A DNA stretch of 64,000 bases from Buttiauxella brennerae ATCC 51605 (GCF_001654925.1 NZ_LXER01000006.1:124001-188000), one strand, 5' to 3'. Shown: positions 1 to 10,798, counted from the first letter of the stretch. Numbers and translations: made by a program. The notes: generated by a model from the sequence alone, not told the origin.

Positions 1-28
1 CAGATGATGGAATGATTTCATGAGAAAG

Positions 29-48
29 GGCGTGGCAAGCGCCACGCC
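29..48 (-). terminator. hairpin downstream of queC
   Basis: A perfect 8-bp stem (GGCGTGGC / GCCACGCC) with loop AAGC lies 9 bases past the queC stop codon. Read on the minus strand it is followed by CTTTCTC rather than a strong U-run, so it is a plausible but weak intrinsic terminator. Confidence 0.5.
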
Positions 49-56
49 AGGCTCAA

Positions 57-752
57 CTATTTTAGGCCAGTTTTCTTTTTCATGGCGGCCATCACCGCAG
101 GTTTGTCTGCCAGGTAATGGTTCAGCCCGTTCGCACGCAGGTTGCAGGCAGCACACTCGCCACAACCATCACCTTGAATACCGTTGTAACAGGTCAGCGT
201 TTCGTTACGCACCAGACCCAGTTGCTGCCAGTAATCCGCCAGCGCCCAGGTTTCTGCTTTATCAAGCCACATCAACGGTGTTTCAAAGCGAATGTCGCGA
301 GCCATACCGAGACTGACGGCGTGATTCAGGGCTTTCACAAACTCATCACGGCAGTCCGGGTAGCCTGAGAAGTCAGTTTCACAAACCCCGGTGATCACGG
401 CTTCGGCTTCAACCTGATAGGCATAAATTGCCGTCAGAGTGAGGAACAGAATATTGCGACCTGGAACAAAAGTGCTTGGGATGCCTTTCTCTTCGGGGTT
501 GTAGCCCGGCACAGGAATGCTATCGCGCGTCAGGCTGCTGACGGCCAGTTCATTGAGTAAGGTGACATCCAGAACTTTATGCGCACGCGCGCCCAGTTTC
601 AGTGCCAGCTCACGGGCAACGTCAATCTCAGCACGGTGGCGCTGGCCATAATCAAACGTCACACAGTGGACTTCATCATACTGCTGTAATGCCTGAATCA
701 GGCAGGTTGTGGAGTCCTGGCCACCACTAAAGACGACAACTGCACGTTTCAT
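57..752 (-). CDS. queC: 7-cyano-7-deazaguanine synthase QueC
   Basis: A 231-residue cytosolic ATP-dependent enzyme that converts 7-carboxy-7-deazaguanine to preQ0 in queuosine biosynthesis. The PP-loop SGGQDS is at residues 9-14. The zinc-binding cysteines are at about 188, 197, 200 and 203, in [16 protein letters not shown]. Length and termini match the enterobacterial family. It lies next to ybaE on the same strand, as in E. coli, with a 64-bp gap. Confidence 0.97.
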   Translation of the reverse strand: MKRAVVVFSGGQDSTTCLIQALQQYDEVHCVTFDYGQRHRAEIDVARELALKLGARAHKVLDVTLLNELAVSSLTRDSIPVPGYNPEEKGIPSTFVPGRNILFLTLTAIYAYQVEAEAVITGVCETDFSGYPDCRDEFVKALNHAVSLGMARDIRFETPLMWLDKAETWALADYWQQLGLVRNETLTCYNGIQGDGCGECAACNLRANGLNHYLADKPAVMAAMKKKTGLK

Positions 753-816
753 GAGTAATCCTGTTAAACAGCTAAAAACCTATGGTAACTCGTGGGCAGA
801 TAGCTGCCCAGCTTCT

Positions 817-2520
817 TCACACCATCGTCGGCGGTGGTAACCATGCTTGTGTAAAATCAAACCAACCCCAGGCGTTAAGTTCAATACCATTCACCCCTGG
901 CGGCGCGCTGATTTGGTAGCGGTAATTAAACAGGGGCGACACTATCGCATCGCGCATTAACTCGCTAAATACGTCCTGCAAACCTTTGCTGCGAGTAGTT
1001 TCATCCGGGTGGATTTGCACTCTGTCGAGTGTGTCCTGCAACTGTGTGTATTGGTTTTCAGCCAGTACCGCAGGCCATAACACATCGCTGCGCAACCACT
1101 GCTCCAGCGTGTAAACCGGGGCTTCGCCAATTAAACGGTCGCCCATTATCAAATCGGCTTCACTTAGCACCTCACATCCCGTCCAGTTTTTAGCGTCATG
1201 AAACGCCAGCGTCAGTTCGCAGCCTAAATCGGCCAGATGGGTTTTAAGTTGCTGCGCCATAACATGCAACTCAACCGGCAAATGATAAATCAGCGTTAAT
1301 TTCGGCGGCAGGGTGACGGCATCACAGGATGGCCACTCTGGGATTTCCCAGCCGGGGATCATTTCAATGCTTGGAGTGATCAGTGATTCATCAACGGGCA
1401 GACTTGCGATCAACTGCCGCTGCTGAATGAGTTGCATCAAAAAGCGTGCCTGCTCTGGCGTTAAGTGGCTGTTTTGCTTTACTGCCAGGTAACAAAAACC
1501 GAGGCTAATGCTATTGCTGACGGGCCGCAGGTGCACCAATTCATCTTGCTGCCCAATGGCGATTTGCACCGGATGGCGGCAACTGGTGCCCAATTCAGTA
1601 TCGAATAATTGCGGGGTAATCCAGAACTCTACGGCTTTGAGTAATGGGTGGCTAAGGTGATAAGACTCAAAACTCTCGATCCGCACCAGGTTCTCTTTAA
1701 AGCTGCTGATGCGAAATGGCCCACAGCCCAGTTGAGTATCTTCCGGGTGCGCCAGGCGGCTGCAATAACTGGCCAGCCGATGTGCCAGCCAGTAATCGGG
1801 AGTATGCAATACAAAGCGGATACATTGCGTATGGGCAAGCTCGATGCTTTTCACGCTGATAAACAAGCGTCGTATTGCAGGGAGCGCCAGTAGCATCATC
1901 AACCGTTGCTGCAATTGTGCGGTTTCTACCGGCTCACCATTATGCCAGTGCAGTGTGGAACGTATAAAAAAGTACCAGTTCAGGCCATCTTCAGATATCT
2001 GCCAGTGGTGAGCGAGATCGGGCTGCGGTAGCGCACTGTGGGAGGTGAAGCGGGTAAGCCCGGCAAAAACCTGCCCGGCAAGATGCTGTTCGGCGCGGCC
2101 CGGCAGAAAACCCGGCTGCAAGGTTTCCAGCGGGCGATAATAGGGAATACGCAGCGTAGGCGTATCATTTTGCCATTGCCCGCCAAGGAACGGTTGCAGC
2201 AATTGGCGCAGCTGTTCCGGTGCGATTTGCGCCAGCTCCAGCGCATTCTGATGCTGCCCTTTGTGCAGCACTTGCTCCATCATTCCGGAACGTACGCTCT
2301 CTGGTGTCACCAGGAAGGTCAGTGTGCCACGCTTCCCACGCCCCGATTGCGCATGCCACGTCAGCCAGCCCGCGTCTTGCAACTGGTTAAGCAACGTTCG
2401 CACATGGCGTTCACTGCAAAAACAGCGTGCCGCCAGTTCTGCCACCGTAACTTGTTGAGGTTCTCCCGCCGAGGGTTGCCACAAACGTTGAAACTGATTG
2501 AGTCGATTTAGCAAGCGCAT
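817..2520 (-). CDS. ybaE: SgrR-family protein YbaE (HTH plus solute-binding domain)
   Basis: A 567-residue protein. It has an N-terminal winged-helix region (about 1-115, with VTVAELAARCFCSERHVRTLLNQL) followed by a periplasmic-binding-like SBP_bac_5 domain without a signal peptide. This is the SgrR architecture of a cytosolic, possibly ligand-sensing transcription regulator. The position between queC and cof identifies it as YbaE rather than SgrR. Its ligand and targets are not evident. It is divergent from cof across about 100 bp that presumably holds both promoters. Confidence 0.9.
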   Translation of the reverse strand: MRLLNRLNQFQRLWQPSAGEPQQVTVAELAARCFCSERHVRTLLNQLQDAGWLTWHAQSGRGKRGTLTFLVTPESVRSGMMEQVLHKGQHQNALELAQIAPEQLRQLLQPFLGGQWQNDTPTLRIPYYRPLETLQPGFLPGRAEQHLAGQVFAGLTRFTSHSALPQPDLAHHWQISEDGLNWYFFIRSTLHWHNGEPVETAQLQQRLMMLLALPAIRRLFISVKSIELAHTQCIRFVLHTPDYWLAHRLASYCSRLAHPEDTQLGCGPFRISSFKENLVRIESFESYHLSHPLLKAVEFWITPQLFDTELGTSCRHPVQIAIGQQDELVHLRPVSNSISLGFCYLAVKQNSHLTPEQARFLMQLIQQRQLIASLPVDESLITPSIEMIPGWEIPEWPSCDAVTLPPKLTLIYHLPVELHVMAQQLKTHLADLGCELTLAFHDAKNWTGCEVLSEADLIMGDRLIGEAPVYTLEQWLRSDVLWPAVLAENQYTQLQDTLDRVQIHPDETTRSKGLQDVFSELMRDAIVSPLFNYRYQISAPPGVNGIELNAWGWFDFTQAWLPPPTMV

Positions 2521-2622
2521 GAGTTAAACCCGGAACAATTTTTAAAAATTATTCACTATTAGTTCCGTATATGCCAGGTGATACTCCCAACTGTGTTTTA
2601 GTCGTCACAAACTGGAGTAAAC

Positions 2623-3444
2623 ATGGCTCGTCTGGCAGCATTTGATATGGATGGTACGTTATTAATGCCCAATCATCTTTTGGGTGAAGAAACCGTGCGT
2701 ACCCTGAACCGGCTGCGGGATGAACGGCAGATAACCCTCGCATTTGCGACCGGTCGCCATGTACTGGAAATGCGCCATGTTCTGAGCAAGCTCTCCCTCG
2801 AAGCGTTTTTGATAACCGGCAACGGGACACGCATTCACTCAACGCAAGGTGATCTTCTGCATCGCCAGGATCTGTCGCCAGAAGCGGCGCAAAGGGTTAT
2901 CCACGGGCAGTGGGATACTCAGGCGAGTATGCATGTGTTTAATGACACCGGCTGGCTAACCGAATTTGAAGTTGGGGAGATGCTCAACGCGCATGTGTAC
3001 AGCGGCTTTAGCCCGAAAATTGTCGACGTTAAACGCATACCTGCCGACGAGGTGACCAAAATTTGTTTCTGTGGCTTGCACGACGACTTACTGCGTTTGA
3101 AAATTCAGCTGGATGAGGCTCTCGGTGGGCGGGCATTTTTATGTTTCTCAGCCGTGGATTGCCTGGAAGTGTTACCCGTTGGCTGTAACAAAGGTGCCGC
3201 ACTGAATGTGCTGAGCAAACATCTTGGTTTAACGATGAAAGATTGCATGGCATTTGGCGACGCGATGAATGACCGCGAAATGCTTTCAAGCGTGGGTCAT
3301 GGTTTGATCATGGGCAACGCGATGGCACAGCTGAAAGAGGATTTACCGCATTTACCTGTTATTGGTCACTGCAATAAACAGGCTGTTTCTCATTATTTGA
3401 CGCATTGGCTAGATACACCAAACCTCACTTATTCCCCCGAATGA
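2623..3444 (+). CDS. cof: HMP-PP phosphatase Cof (HAD superfamily)
   Basis: A 273-residue HAD-IIB (Cof-type) phosphatase. Motif I FDMDGTLL is at residues 8-15 and motif IV is GDAMNDREM. In E. coli, Cof hydrolyses 4-amino-2-methyl-5-hydroxymethylpyrimidine pyrophosphate and other small phosphates such as PLP. The start is supported by GGAGTAAAC directly upstream of the ATG. It ends in a strong terminator shared with the convergent cysteine desulfhydrase gene. Confidence 0.95.
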   Translation: MARLAAFDMDGTLLMPNHLLGEETVRTLNRLRDERQITLAFATGRHVLEMRHVLSKLSLEAFLITGNGTRIHSTQGDLLHRQDLSPEAAQRVIHGQWDTQASMHVFNDTGWLTEFEVGEMLNAHVYSGFSPKIVDVKRIPADEVTKICFCGLHDDLLRLKIQLDEALGGRAFLCFSAVDCLEVLPVGCNKGAALNVLSKHLGLTMKDCMAFGDAMNDREMLSSVGHGLIMGNAMAQLKEDLPHLPVIGHCNKQAVSHYLTHWLDTPNLTYSPE

Positions 3445-3452
3445 TAAGGCCT

Positions 3453-3487
3453 TAAGCCAGCCGGGCGTTTGCCCGGCTTTTTTTATC
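3453..3487. terminator. bidirectional terminator between cof and cdsH-like gene
   Basis: A GC-rich hairpin (AGCCGGGC, short loop, GCCCGGCT) is followed by TTTTTTT on the plus strand and preceded by an A-containing stretch. It overlaps the last codons of the minus-strand gene, and serves cof with high likelihood. Confidence 0.8.
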
Positions 3488-4532
3488 TTTCAAGCAGCTT
3501 TTCGATTTCCGCTCGGGCTGGCAGCACATCACCAATATTCGCTTTCACCCAATCCGCGTTGTAATAGGTTTCCAGATAGCGTTCACCGCTGTCGCAAAGC
3601 AGTGTCACAATCGAACCGCTGCGCCCTTCGTCGCGCATACGTGCAGCCAGTTGCAACACGCCCCACATATTAGTGCCTGTAGAAGCACCTACTTTACGGC
3701 CCAGAATCGTTTCCAGCCATTGCATCGTGGCAATGCTTGCGGCATCCGGCACGCGCATCATTTCGTCAATCACATCCGGGATAAACGAAGGCTCGCAACG
3801 CGGGCGACCAATCCCTTCGATTTTGCTGCCAACGGAGCTGCGTAAGCTGCAATCACGTTGCTGCCAGTAATCCATAAAGACTGAGTTTTGTGGGTCGACC
3901 ACGGTCAATTGGGTTGGGTGCCCCTGGTAACGTAAATAGCGCCCGATGGTGGCCGACGTGCCGCCAGTGCCTGCGCTCATGACGATGTAATCTGGTACCG
4001 GGTGCGGTTCGTGTTCCATCTGGCGGAAGATACTGTCGGCAATATTGTTGTTACCGCGCCAGTCAGTCGCACGCTCAGCAAAGGTGAACTGGTCCATATA
4101 ATGGCCATTCAGCTCGCGTTCCAGCATTTCGGAAGCCGCGTAGATTTCACAGGCACTTTCCACGAAATGGCAGCGGCCACCGTAAAATTCAATTTGTTCC
4201 ACTTTACGTTTTGCGGTGCAGGCTGGCATGACGGCAATAAACGGTAACCCTAACAGGCGGGCAAAATAGGCTTCAGAAACCGCAGTTGAACCGGAAGAGG
4301 CTTCAATGATCGTCGTGCCTTCTTTGATCCAGCCGTTACACAAGCCATACAAGAACAGTGAACGCGCAAGGCGATGCTTCAGGCTGCCCGTCGGGTGCGT
4401 GCTTTCATCTTTCAGGTACAGCTGGATACCGGGAAAACCTGGCAGCGACAGGCGAATCAAATGCGTATCGGCAGAGCGTTGGTAGTCGGCGTTAATTTCG
4501 CTAATCGCGTGGTTTACCCAGGTATTGGTCAT
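3483..4532 (-). CDS. cdsH: PLP-dependent cysteine desulfhydrase (CdsH-like)
   Basis: A 349-residue fold-type II PLP enzyme of the cysteine synthase family. The PLP lysine lies in TGSLKHRLA, the substrate-binding loop is [10 protein letters not shown], and a glycine-rich phosphate loop [10 protein letters not shown] is present. It is divergent from decR. That arrangement matches Salmonella cdsH and Pantoea ccdA, where the DecR/YbaO-type regulator activates a cysteine-degrading enzyme. E. coli K-12 lacks the gene at this position. The expected reaction is cysteine to pyruvate, sulfide and ammonia. The symbol follows synteny; a cysteine synthase-like side activity cannot be excluded. Confidence 0.8.
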   Translation of the reverse strand: MTNTWVNHAISEINADYQRSADTHLIRLSLPGFPGIQLYLKDESTHPTGSLKHRLARSLFLYGLCNGWIKEGTTIIEASSGSTAVSEAYFARLLGLPFIAVMPACTAKRKVEQIEFYGGRCHFVESACEIYAASEMLERELNGHYMDQFTFAERATDWRGNNNIADSIFRQMEHEPHPVPDYIVMSAGTGGTSATIGRYLRYQGHPTQLTVVDPQNSVFMDYWQQRDCSLRSSVGSKIEGIGRPRCEPSFIPDVIDEMMRVPDAASIATMQWLETILGRKVGASTGTNMWGVLQLAARMRDEGRSGSIVTLLCDSGERYLETYYNADWVKANIGDVLPARAEIEKLLER

Positions 4533-4646
4533 GTTGGTGTCCGTTTGTCTATTTGTGCTTAGAGTAATGCAAAAGGAAGATAAAAAAGTTGCCTTTTAAC
4601 CTTTGCAGAGCATTCAATGGAGAAAATATTTCTCCCGGATGCTGCT

Positions 4647-5108
4647 ATGTTAGATAAAATTGACCGTAAGCTGCTATCTTTGCTGCAAAATGACTGCACC
4701 CTCTCTTTGCAGGCTCTCGCTGATGCCGTTAATCTGACCACCACACCCTGCTGGAAACGCCTGAAAAGGCTTGAAGACGACGGTGTTATTCGGGCGAAAG
4801 TGGCATTATTAGACCCGGAAAAACTCGGGCTTGGGCTGACGGCTTTCGTGCTTATCAAGACCCAGCAGCACAGCAGCGAGTGGTACTGTAAATTCGTGGC
4901 GGTTGTCGAAGAGATGCCTGAAGTTCTCGGCTTCTGGCGCATGGCCGGGGAGTACGACTACCTGATGCGTGTGCAGGTAGAAGACATGAAACGGTATGAT
5001 GATTTTTACAAACGGCTGGTGAACGGCATTCCGGGCTTAACCGATGTGACTTCGAGTTTTGCCATGGAACAGATAAAATACACCACAGCTTTGCCATTAG
5101 AGCGCTGA
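4647..5108 (+). CDS. decR: cysteine-responsive Lrp-family regulator DecR (YbaO)
   Basis: A 153-residue Lrp/AsnC regulator with an N-terminal HTH ([25 protein letters not shown]) and a C-terminal RAM ligand domain ending in [16 protein letters not shown] start it at the ATG of MLDKIDRK, to match the family; an in-frame ATG 30 bases upstream gives a longer form. In E. coli DecR senses cysteine and activates detoxification genes. Here it likely controls the divergent cysteine desulfhydrase gene through the 114-bp gap. Confidence 0.92.
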   Translation: MLDKIDRKLLSLLQNDCTLSLQALADAVNLTTTPCWKRLKRLEDDGVIRAKVALLDPEKLGLGLTAFVLIKTQQHSSEWYCKFVAVVEEMPEVLGFWRMAGEYDYLMRVQVEDMKRYDDFYKRLVNGIPGLTDVTSSFAMEQIKYTTALPLER

Positions 5109-5184
5109 GTGACGCGCTCCCGGCCTAATAGCATTTCACTTTTCTGCCTGACATCGGCAGACAGTATCTCAGGAATCTGACTGC

Positions 5185-6963
5185 GTGCGATTATTTGCTC
5201 AACTAAGCTGGTACTTCACCCGTGAGTGGCGACGCTATCTCGGGGCGGTTGCCTTGCTTATTATCATTGCTATCTTGCAACTTGTGCCACCAAAACTGGT
5301 GGGCGTGATTGTCGATGGCGTTACCCAAAAGCGCCTTTCAGGCAATGACGTGCTGATGTGGATTGGCGTGATGCTGGTCATCGCGGTGGTCGTCTACATG
5401 CTGCGTTATGTCTGGCGCGTGCTGCTTTTCGGTGCGTCTTATCAGTTAGCAGTCGAACTGCGTGAAGACTATTACCGCCAGTTAAGCCGCCAGCACCCCG
5501 AATTTTACCTGCGTCACCGTACCGGCGATTTAATGGCTCGTGCAACAAATGACGTCGACCGCGTGGTTTTCGCCGCAGGTGAGGGCGTATTAACGCTGGT
5601 GGATTCGCTGGTGATGGGTTGTGCAGTGTTGATTGTGATGTCGACGCAAATCAGCTGGGAATTGACGCTGCTTGCCTTACTGCCGATGCCGATTATGGCG
5701 CTGGTCATCAAACGTTATGGCGACCAGTTGCATCAGCGCTTTAAGCTGGCGCAGGCAGCATTCTCAACACTTAATGACCGCACCCAGGAAAGTTTATCCA
5801 GCATCCGCATGATCAAAGCATTTGGTCTGGAAGACCGCCAGTCCGCGCTGTTTGCCGCCGAAGCCAAAGATGCCGGGGTGAAAAACATGCGCGTGGCGCG
5901 AGTCGATGCCCGTTTTGACCCGACGATTTATATCACCATCGGTACTGCAAACCTGCTCGCCATTGGCGGGGGTAGCTGGATGGTGATTCAGGGTTCGTTA
6001 ACCCTTGGGCAACTGACCAGCTTTGTGATGTATCTCGGTCTGATGATTTGGCCAATGCTGGCGCTGGCGTGGATGTTCAATATTGTCGAGCGCGGCAGCG
6101 CAGCGTACAGCCGTATTCGCAGCATGCTTTCCGAAGCGCCATCAGTGACTGATGGCGAAAAAGAAGCGCCTGCCGGGCGCGGCACGGTGGAAGCCAATAT
6201 TCAGGCGTTCCACTACCCGCAAACCGCACGACCGACTCTTGAGAACGTTTCGTTTACCCTGAAACCGGGTGAAATGCTTGGCCTGTGCGGGCCAACCGGT
6301 GCCGGGAAAAGCACCGTTCTGTCGCTCATTCAGCGCCATTTTGATATTGACCAGGGCGAGATTTGTTTCCACGGTATTCCGCTGGTGCAGATGCAACTCG
6401 ACTCATGGCGTAGCCGCCTGGCGGTAGTCAACCAGACGCCTTTCCTGTTCTCCGACACGGTTGCAAGCAATATTGCGCTGGGTAAGCCGGGGGCCACGCA
6501 GGAAGAAATCGAACACGTCGCCAGGCTTGCCAGCGTGCATGAGGATATTTTACGTCTGCCGCAAGGTTATGAAACCGAAGTGGGCGAGCGCGGTGTGATG
6601 CTTTCCGGCGGCCAGAAACAGCGTATTTCGATTGCGCGAGCATTGTTGCTCGATGCAGAGATTTTAATTCTCGATGATGCACTTTCAGCAGTTGATGGGC
6701 GCACAGAACACCAAATTCTTCATAACCTGCGCCAGTGGGGCGAAAATCGCACAGTTATCATCAGCGCGCACCGTTTGTCGGCGCTGACCGAAGCGAGTGA
6801 AATTCTGGTTATGCAACACGGCCATGTGGTGCAGCGCGGCAACCATGATGCGCTGTCAGGAACGCCAGGCTGGTATCGCGATATGTATCGTTATCAACAA
6901 CTGGAAGCGGCACTGGATGATACGCCAGAAGCAACGGTAGATGAGGAGGTCACCAATGCGTAA
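5185..6963 (+). CDS. mdlA: ABC transporter MdlA (exporter half)
   Basis: A 592-residue half-transporter. It has an N-terminal six-helix ABC exporter domain and a C-terminal nucleotide-binding domain with Walker [10 protein letters not shown], signature LSGGQKQR and Walker [10 protein letters not shown]. The start codon is GTG, chosen because [11 protein letters not shown] is the conserved family N terminus. It overlaps mdlB by 8 bases, so the two are cotranscribed and likely form a heterodimeric inner-membrane exporter. The substrate is unknown. Confidence 0.95.
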   Translation: MRLFAQLSWYFTREWRRYLGAVALLIIIAILQLVPPKLVGVIVDGVTQKRLSGNDVLMWIGVMLVIAVVVYMLRYVWRVLLFGASYQLAVELREDYYRQLSRQHPEFYLRHRTGDLMARATNDVDRVVFAAGEGVLTLVDSLVMGCAVLIVMSTQISWELTLLALLPMPIMALVIKRYGDQLHQRFKLAQAAFSTLNDRTQESLSSIRMIKAFGLEDRQSALFAAEAKDAGVKNMRVARVDARFDPTIYITIGTANLLAIGGGSWMVIQGSLTLGQLTSFVMYLGLMIWPMLALAWMFNIVERGSAAYSRIRSMLSEAPSVTDGEKEAPAGRGTVEANIQAFHYPQTARPTLENVSFTLKPGEMLGLCGPTGAGKSTVLSLIQRHFDIDQGEICFHGIPLVQMQLDSWRSRLAVVNQTPFLFSDTVASNIALGKPGATQEEIEHVARLASVHEDILRLPQGYETEVGERGVMLSGGQKQRISIARALLLDAEILILDDALSAVDGRTEHQILHNLRQWGENRTVIISAHRLSALTEASEILVMQHGHVVQRGNHDALSGTPGWYRDMYRYQQLEAALDDTPEATVDEEVTNA

Positions 6964-8734
6964 GTCCATCAAGCAATGGCCGACCATCAAACGCCTGCTG
7001 GCATATGGTTCACCGTGGCGTAAACCGTTGGCGGGCGCGGTGGTGATGCTGTGGATTGCGGCGGCGGCGGAAGTCAGTGGCCCGATTCTGGTGAGTTATT
7101 TCATTGATAACATGGTGTCAGAGCATCGCCTGCCAATTGCCGCAGTTGCCGGGCTTGCGACGGCGTATCTGCTGTTGTCGATAACCGCCGCCGGGCTGCA
7201 TTACTGGCAGGCATTGCTGTTTAACCAGGCGGCTGTGGGGGTGGTGCAAAAATTACGTACCGACGTCATGGACGCTGCCTTACGCCAGCCACTCAGCACC
7301 TTTGATACGCAGCCGGTGGGGCAGTTGATCTCTCGCGTAACCAACGATACCGAAGTGATCCGCGATCTCTACGTGACGGTAGTCGCGACTGTACTACGCA
7401 GTGCGGCATTGATTGGTGCCATGCTGGTGGCGATGTTCAGCCTCGACTGGCGCATGGCAACGGTGGCGATTTGCATCTTCCCTGCGGTCATTATTGTGAT
7501 GTTTATTTATCAACGTTACAGCACTCCGATTGTGCGCCGCGTGCGTAGTTATCTGGCAGATATTAACGATGGCTTCAACGAAGTCATTAATGGTATGAGC
7601 GTTATCCAGCAGTTTCGCCAGCAGGCCCGTTTCGGCGAGCGCATGGGGGCGGCGAGCCGTTCGCACTACATGGCGCGAATGCAAACGTTGCGCCTCGATG
7701 GCTTTTTACTGCGCCCGTTACTGAGTCTGTTCTCTGCCATGGTGCTTTGTGGCCTGTTAATGCTGTTCGGTTTTACCTCGGTAGGTACTATTGAAGTTGG
7801 CGTGCTGTACGCATTTATCAACTATCTGGGCCGTCTGAATGAGCCACTCATCGAACTCACCACCCAACAATCTATGTTGCAACAGGCGGTGGTTGCCGGT
7901 GAGCGTGTGTTCGAACTGATGGATGGCAAGCGCCAGGATTACGGTAACGACAATCGCCCGCTGGAAAGTGGCCGCATTGAAGTTGATAACGTGTCGTTTG
8001 CCTATCGCGGTGACCGCCTGGTGCTCGAAAATATTAACCTGGATGTCCCGGCGCGGAGTTTCGTTGCGTTAGTAGGGCACACCGGGAGCGGGAAAAGTAC
8101 CCTTGCCAACTTGTTGATGGGCTATTACCCACTGACGAACGGTGAAATCCGTCTTGATGGTCGCCCGCTGGATACGCTGAGCCACAGTGTTTTACGCCAG
8201 GGTGTGGCGATGGTTCAGCAGGACCCAGTGGTGCTGGCCGACTCGTTCTTTGCCAACGTCACGCTTGGGCGCGACATTAGCGAAGAAGCGGTCTGGCAGG
8301 CACTCGAAACGGTGCAACTTGCCGAGCTTGCGCACACCATGAGCGAGGGGATCCACACACGGTTGGGCGAGCAGGGCAATAATTTGTCCGTCGGCCAGAA
8401 GCAGTTACTGGCGCTGGCGCGAGTGCTGGTGGATGCACCGCAGATTTTGATCCTCGATGAAGCGACCGCGAATATCGACTCCGGCACAGAGCAGGCTATC
8501 CAACACGCTCTGGCGGCCGTTCGCGAGCACACCACGCTTGTGGTCATTGCCCACCGCCTGTCTACGATTACCGATGCCGATACCATTCTGGTATTGCATC
8601 GTGGGCAAGCCGTTGAACGCGGGACGCACAGCGAACTGCTGGCTGCGCAAGGGCGTTACTGGCAGATGTATCAACTGCAACTGGCGGGCGAAGAATTAGC
8701 CGCTGCCACACGCGAAGAACCCGCAACAGCGTGA
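6956..8734 (+). CDS. mdlB: ABC transporter MdlB (exporter half)
   Basis: A 592-residue partner of MdlA with the same order of domains: Walker [10 protein letters not shown], signature LSVGQKQL (degenerate LSGGQ) and Walker [12 protein letters not shown] use the ATG preceded by GAGGAGG, which lies inside the mdlA end; a longer reading from 6941 lacks such a site. One consensus and one degenerate signature motif is typical of asymmetric heterodimeric exporters. Confidence 0.95.
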   Translation: MRKSIKQWPTIKRLLAYGSPWRKPLAGAVVMLWIAAAAEVSGPILVSYFIDNMVSEHRLPIAAVAGLATAYLLLSITAAGLHYWQALLFNQAAVGVVQKLRTDVMDAALRQPLSTFDTQPVGQLISRVTNDTEVIRDLYVTVVATVLRSAALIGAMLVAMFSLDWRMATVAICIFPAVIIVMFIYQRYSTPIVRRVRSYLADINDGFNEVINGMSVIQQFRQQARFGERMGAASRSHYMARMQTLRLDGFLLRPLLSLFSAMVLCGLLMLFGFTSVGTIEVGVLYAFINYLGRLNEPLIELTTQQSMLQQAVVAGERVFELMDGKRQDYGNDNRPLESGRIEVDNVSFAYRGDRLVLENINLDVPARSFVALVGHTGSGKSTLANLLMGYYPLTNGEIRLDGRPLDTLSHSVLRQGVAMVQQDPVVLADSFFANVTLGRDISEEAVWQALETVQLAELAHTMSEGIHTRLGEQGNNLSVGQKQLLALARVLVDAPQILILDEATANIDSGTEQAIQHALAAVREHTTLVVIAHRLSTITDADTILVLHRGQAVERGTHSELLAAQGRYWQMYQLQLAGEELAAATREEPATA

Positions 8735-8772
8735 TGCACCAAAAGCACGCATAAAACCAATGGTTATCATCA

Positions 8773-8812
8773 TTGGTGCAGAAGTGAAACGCACCATGCA
8801 CTAAAATGGTGC
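8773..8812 (+). promoter_or_regulatory. NtrC binding sites upstream of glnK
   Basis: Two overlapping inverted repeats resemble the NtrC consensus TGCACC-N5-GGTGCA: TGGTGC...GCACCA at 8773-8795 and TGCACTAAAATGGTGC at 8797-8812. They lie about 105-145 bp upstream of the sigma-54 promoter, a usual enhancer distance. A further half-like element (ATGCACCAAAAGCACGC) overlaps the mdlB stop region. Confidence 0.75.
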
Positions 8813-8918
8813 GTTTTTATTATCTAAGAAATTTCTTAATCCCGGTCATCGTTATTTCCCTCCTTCAATTCCCCATTCGGCGCGGCTCAATGCGCTGAAA
8901 ATAGCTGTTTTTCATTTT

Positions 8919-8934
8919 TGGCACACTCTTTGCT
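8919..8934 (+). promoter_or_regulatory. sigma-54 promoter of glnK-amtB
   Basis: TGGCACACTCTTTGCT matches the -24/-12 consensus TGGCACN5TTGCW exactly in the key GG and GC positions with correct spacing. It lies 54 bp upstream of the glnK start and downstream of NtrC-type sites, so transcription should rise on nitrogen limitation. Confidence 0.9.
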
Positions 8935-8987
8935 TTATCTAAAGAGTGTTGTAGAGGCAATTACCCAATTCTGACTGGAGGGGAACT

Positions 8988-9326
8988 ATGAAGCTGGTTA
9001 CCGTGGTGATCAAACCGTTCAAACTCGAAGACGTTCGCGAAGCATTGTCTTCAATCGGTATTCAAGGGCTGACCGTGACTGAAGTGAAAGGCTTTGGTCG
9101 CCAAAAAGGTCATGCAGAGTTGTACCGCGGTGCTGAGTACAGCGTCAATTTCCTGCCAAAAGTGAAAATTGATGTGGCAATTGCCGATGATCAACTCGAT
9201 GAAGTTATTGATGTCATTAGCAAAGCTGCCTACACCGGCAAAATTGGCGATGGCAAAATCTTCGTTGCTGAATTGCAACGCGTCATCCGCATTCGTACCG
9301 GCGAAGCCGACGAAGCTGCACTGTAA
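8988..9326 (+). CDS. glnK: nitrogen regulatory PII protein GlnK
   Basis: A 112-residue PII trimer subunit. The T-loop carries Tyr51 (in YRGAEYSVNF), the uridylylation site, and the B-loop TGKIGDGKIF binds ATP. GlnK plugs AmtB when nitrogen is ample and signals 2-oxoglutarate/ATP/ADP status. A strong ribosome site (GGAGGGGAA) precedes the ATG. It is followed after 32 bp by amtB in the usual operon. Confidence 0.98.
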   Translation: MKLVTVVIKPFKLEDVREALSSIGIQGLTVTEVKGFGRQKGHAELYRGAEYSVNFLPKVKIDVAIADDQLDEVIDVISKAAYTGKIGDGKIFVAELQRVIRIRTGEADEAAL

Positions 9327-9358
9327 TCGTCTTGCCACTCGTGAAAGGGATGGAAAAA

Positions 9359-10645
9359 ATGAAGAAATTAGCCTCTATCTTAGGCGTTGTAGCCCTGGCA
9401 CTTGCGCCATCTATTGCTCTGGCGGCACCGGCTGTAGCCGATAAAGCTGACAACGCCTTTATGATGATTAGCACCGCATTGGTGCTGTTTATGACAATTC
9501 CTGGGCTGGCGCTGTTTTACGGTGGCCTGATTCGCTCTAAAAACGTGCTGTCTATGCTGACTCAGATAACGGTCACGTTTTCTCTGGTTTGCGTGCTGTG
9601 GGTGGTTTATGGCTATTCATTGGCCTTCGGCACCGGCGGCAGCTTCTTTGGTAACTTCGACTGGGTGTTGCTGAAAAATATTCAGCTCACCGCGTTGATG
9701 GGGTCTTTCTACCAATATATTCATGTTGCGTTCCAGGGCTCCTTCGCCTGTATCACCGTGGGCCTTATCGTAGGTGCACTGGCTGAACGTATTCGCTTCT
9801 CTGCGGTGCTGATCTTCGTAGTGATTTGGCTGACGCTCTCCTACGTGCCAATCGCACATATGGTATGGGGTGGTGGTTTGCTGGCCACTCACGGCGCGAT
9901 GGACTTTGCGGGCGGTACAGTGGTTCACATCAACGCCGCAGTAGCAGGCCTGGTGGGTGCATACCTGATTGGCAAACGTGTGGGTTACGGTAAAGAAGCA
10001 TTCAAACCGCACAACCTGCCGATGGTGTTTACCGGCACAGCAATTCTGTACTTCGGCTGGTTCGGCTTCAACGCCGGTTCTGCAAGTGCTGCTAATGAAA
10101 TCGCTGCACTGGCCTTTGTGAACACGGTTGTTGCAACGGCGGCTGCGGTGCTGGGTTGGGTGTTTGGCGAGTGGGCATTGCGTGGCAAACCTTCTTTGCT
10201 GGGTGCGTGTTCCGGTGCAATTGCAGGCCTGGTAGGTATCACGCCAGCGTGTGGTTATGTCGGCGTAGGCGGTGCACTGATTATCGGTATCGTGGCTGGT
10301 CTGGCTGGCTTGTGGGGCGTGACGCTGCTGAAAAAATGGCTGCGTGTGGATGACCCTTGCGATGTGTTCGGTGTCCACGGTGTGTGCGGTATCGTAGGTT
10401 GCATCATGACAGGTATCTTTGCAGCGACTTCTCTTGGTGGTGTGGGTTATGCAGAAGGCGTGACCATGGGCCATCAGGTACTGGTGCAGTTGGAAAGTAT
10501 CGGTGTGACGATTGTCTGGTCTGCGGTTGTGGCGTTCATCGGCTTCAAGGTTGCTGACCTGACCGTGGGTCTGCGTGTACCAGAAGAGCATGAGCGCGAA
10601 GGTCTGGACGTCAACAGCCACGGCGAAAATGCTTACAACGCATAA
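9359..10645 (+). CDS. amtB: ammonium channel AmtB
   Basis: A 428-residue inner-membrane ammonium transporter. It has a cleavable signal peptide (about 1-22, ending ALAAPAVADKAD), eleven predicted helices, the pore histidines (one in HINAAVAG, one in DVFGVHG) and the conserved C-terminal tail that contacts GlnK. I start at the ATG 9 bases downstream of GGGATGGA because that gives the family length of 428; in-frame ATGs at 9350 and a longer frame exist. Cotranscribed with glnK. Confidence 0.96.
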   Translation: MKKLASILGVVALALAPSIALAAPAVADKADNAFMMISTALVLFMTIPGLALFYGGLIRSKNVLSMLTQITVTFSLVCVLWVVYGYSLAFGTGGSFFGNFDWVLLKNIQLTALMGSFYQYIHVAFQGSFACITVGLIVGALAERIRFSAVLIFVVIWLTLSYVPIAHMVWGGGLLATHGAMDFAGGTVVHINAAVAGLVGAYLIGKRVGYGKEAFKPHNLPMVFTGTAILYFGWFGFNAGSASAANEIAALAFVNTVVATAAAVLGWVFGEWALRGKPSLLGACSGAIAGLVGITPACGYVGVGGALIIGIVAGLAGLWGVTLLKKWLRVDDPCDVFGVHGVCGIVGCIMTGIFAATSLGGVGYAEGVTMGHQVLVQLESIGVTIVWSAVVAFIGFKVADLTVGLRVPEEHEREGLDVNSHGENAYNA

Positions 10646-10655
10646 ATGATTTTCC

Positions 10656-10789
10656 CATAACCCTCTCCCGAAGGAGAGGGAATTAACCGGTTATCTCCCC
10701 CTCCCAAAAGAGAGTGGAGTAACCGGTTTTCTTCTTTCAGGCGTGACTGGTTTTCTCCCTCTCCTGGGGGAGAGGGCCGGGGTGAGGGC
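10656..10789. repeat. GAGAGGG-type intergenic palindromic repeats
   Basis: Two hairpin-forming units (CCCTCTCCC..GGAGAGGG at about 10663-10681 and a fuller one at 10754-10789 ending GGGGTGAGGGC) flank a duplicated TAACCGGTT segment. The second unit is almost identical to 62676-62710. This is a dispersed extragenic palindrome common in Gammaproteobacteria, here between the convergent amtB and tesB, where it may also end transcription. Confidence 0.75.
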
Positions 10790-10798
10790 GCCCTTAGT

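Noticed and set aside
817-2520. sgrR with an adjacent SgrS small RNA
   Set aside because: The architecture is SgrR-like, but synteny with queC and cof makes it ybaE, and the divergent gap before cof shows no SgrS-like pairing region.
9617-10621. 334-codon open frame antisense to amtB
   Set aside because: Its His/Thr/Gln-rich composition is an artefact of the GC-biased codons of the real membrane protein on the other strand.
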